Positions 63,563 to 64,000 of a stretch of 64,000 nt of DNA are shown here, piece after piece. How positions within the stretch are numbered: the first letter of the stretch is position 1; every line of letters begins with the position of its first letter. Made by a program: the position numbers and the translations under genes. Origin of the DNA: Auricularia sp. M13 (taxonomy: Eukaryota; Basidiomycota; Agaricomycetes; Auriculariales; Auriculariaceae); contig CM073197.1 of NCBI GenBank assembly GCA_037042915.1, forward strand, positions 1,736,001 to 1,800,000. The letters are read 5' to 3'. Below the pieces are notes generated by a model. The model searched no databases and was not told the origin of the DNA. It saw nothing but the letters and a program-made list of their open reading frames with translations.

Positions 63563-64000
63563 ATGCAAGTCGACGAGCCATCGGTCGTTCTGCCGTCCTC
63601 GACGACATCCACGCTGTCCCTGGCGCTGTACGTTCTTGTTCTATCTGGTTGATGTCGCGTCGGCGGCTTAAGACGCACATGCAGCCACCCACTGCCGATA
63701 CTCAATATCTCTGAGCATCTGACGCGCCTCAAGCTCCAGCAGAACAAGCAAAATCCATTTGGTCGGTCGTTGCATACCTTCTGCACACTTGGCTAACTCG
63801 AAGCTGCTGCTGCCGTACACAGTCCTTGGGGCGCTCCTCGGCACACAGAACGGTCGCGAAGTCGAAATCGTCAACACCTTTGAGCTCGCCATTGTGCCCG
63901 AGACCGAAGAGGGCGGCGAGCCCAAGGTCGACCATGACTTCCTTGTCACCCGTCGCGACCAATGTATGTACCAGACGCGTACGCCGATCGCCACATTCTC
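63563..64000 (+). CDS. CSN6: COP9 signalosome subunit 6 (5' part, runs off the window)
   Basis: Three exons visible: 63563..63627, 63673..63761, 63823..63963; the gene continues past 64000 (98 codons seen). CSN6 is the MPN-minus partner of the deneddylase CSN5 in the COP9 signalosome, which removes Nedd8 from cullins. Sequence: MQVDEPSVVLPSSTTSTLSL, then HPLPILNISEHLTRLKLQQN and VLGALLGTQNGREVEIVNTF, the start of the MPN domain; the JAMM His pair is absent from this stretch, as expected for CSN6. It ends in FLVTRRDQ before a GTATGT donor at 63964. The start was chosen because its phase joins correctly to exon 2. Confidence 0.88.

Noticed and set aside
63073-63786. 237-aa minus-strand open frame read as one protein
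   Set aside because: Only its later part (from NTSGTARLSK) is AP-3 sigma exon 2; the rest crosses the CSN6 first exon and the shared promoter.

Overview
This window is nuclear DNA from a filamentous fungus, almost certainly a basidiomycete (Agaricomycetes-like). The supporting signs are high GC, dense genes on both strands, many exons per gene split by introns of about 45-60 bp with GT(A/G)NGT donors and CTNAC-type branch sites, tiny exons, and protein families whose details (Ku80, VID30/GID1, BLM10, MED6, fungal amino-acid permease) read as basidiomycete. I cannot name the species. There is no sign of bacterial, viral, CRISPR or rRNA content, and I found no convincing transposon or tRNA.

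Layout, left to right: NUS1 (-), a SAP30-like Sin3-binding protein (+), VID30/GID1 E3-ligase subunit (+), ISA1 Fe-S assembly (-), SEC17/alpha-SNAP (+), KU80 (+), SRP68 (-), GET3 (+), a YAP1-type bZIP (-), a 4.9-kb stretch with no recognisable gene, MDJ1 (+), a DHA2-like MFS transporter (+), MED6 (-), an NRAMP metal transporter (+), an AIM18-like chalcone-isomerase-fold protein (-), the very large BLM10 proteasome activator (+), a TIS11-type CCCH zinc finger protein (-), choline kinase (-), a YAT amino-acid permease (-), TIM21 (+), VMA7 (-), an ecdysoneless/SGT1 protein (+), a C2H2 zinc finger factor (+), a 3.3-kb stretch with no recognisable gene, MCM5 (-), AP-3 sigma (-), and the 5' part of CSN6 (+) running off the right edge.

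The genes are ordinary housekeeping functions (ER and mitochondrial import, vesicle fusion, DNA repair and replication, protein turnover, metal and amino-acid transport). They do not form a pathway cluster. Several are paired head to head with only about 40-170 bp between start codons (ISA1/SEC17, SRP68/GET3, AIM18-like/BLM10, VMA7/ECD, AP-3 sigma/CSN6), so shared promoters are likely.

I did not find an undescribed system. The most informative anomalies are (a) a series of single-base frame breaks inside strongly conserved coding sequence, all right of about 30 kb (NRAMP, BLM10, permease, TIM21, MCM5 twice, possibly the C2H2 factor), best explained as consensus errors in the assembly; (b) unusual micro-exons, including an 8-nt last coding exon that creates the BLM10 C-terminal YYA motif and an 18-nt exon carrying the GET3 P-loop; and (c) two GC-AG introns. 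Exon coordinates were worked out by hand from splice motifs, phase and protein family conservation.
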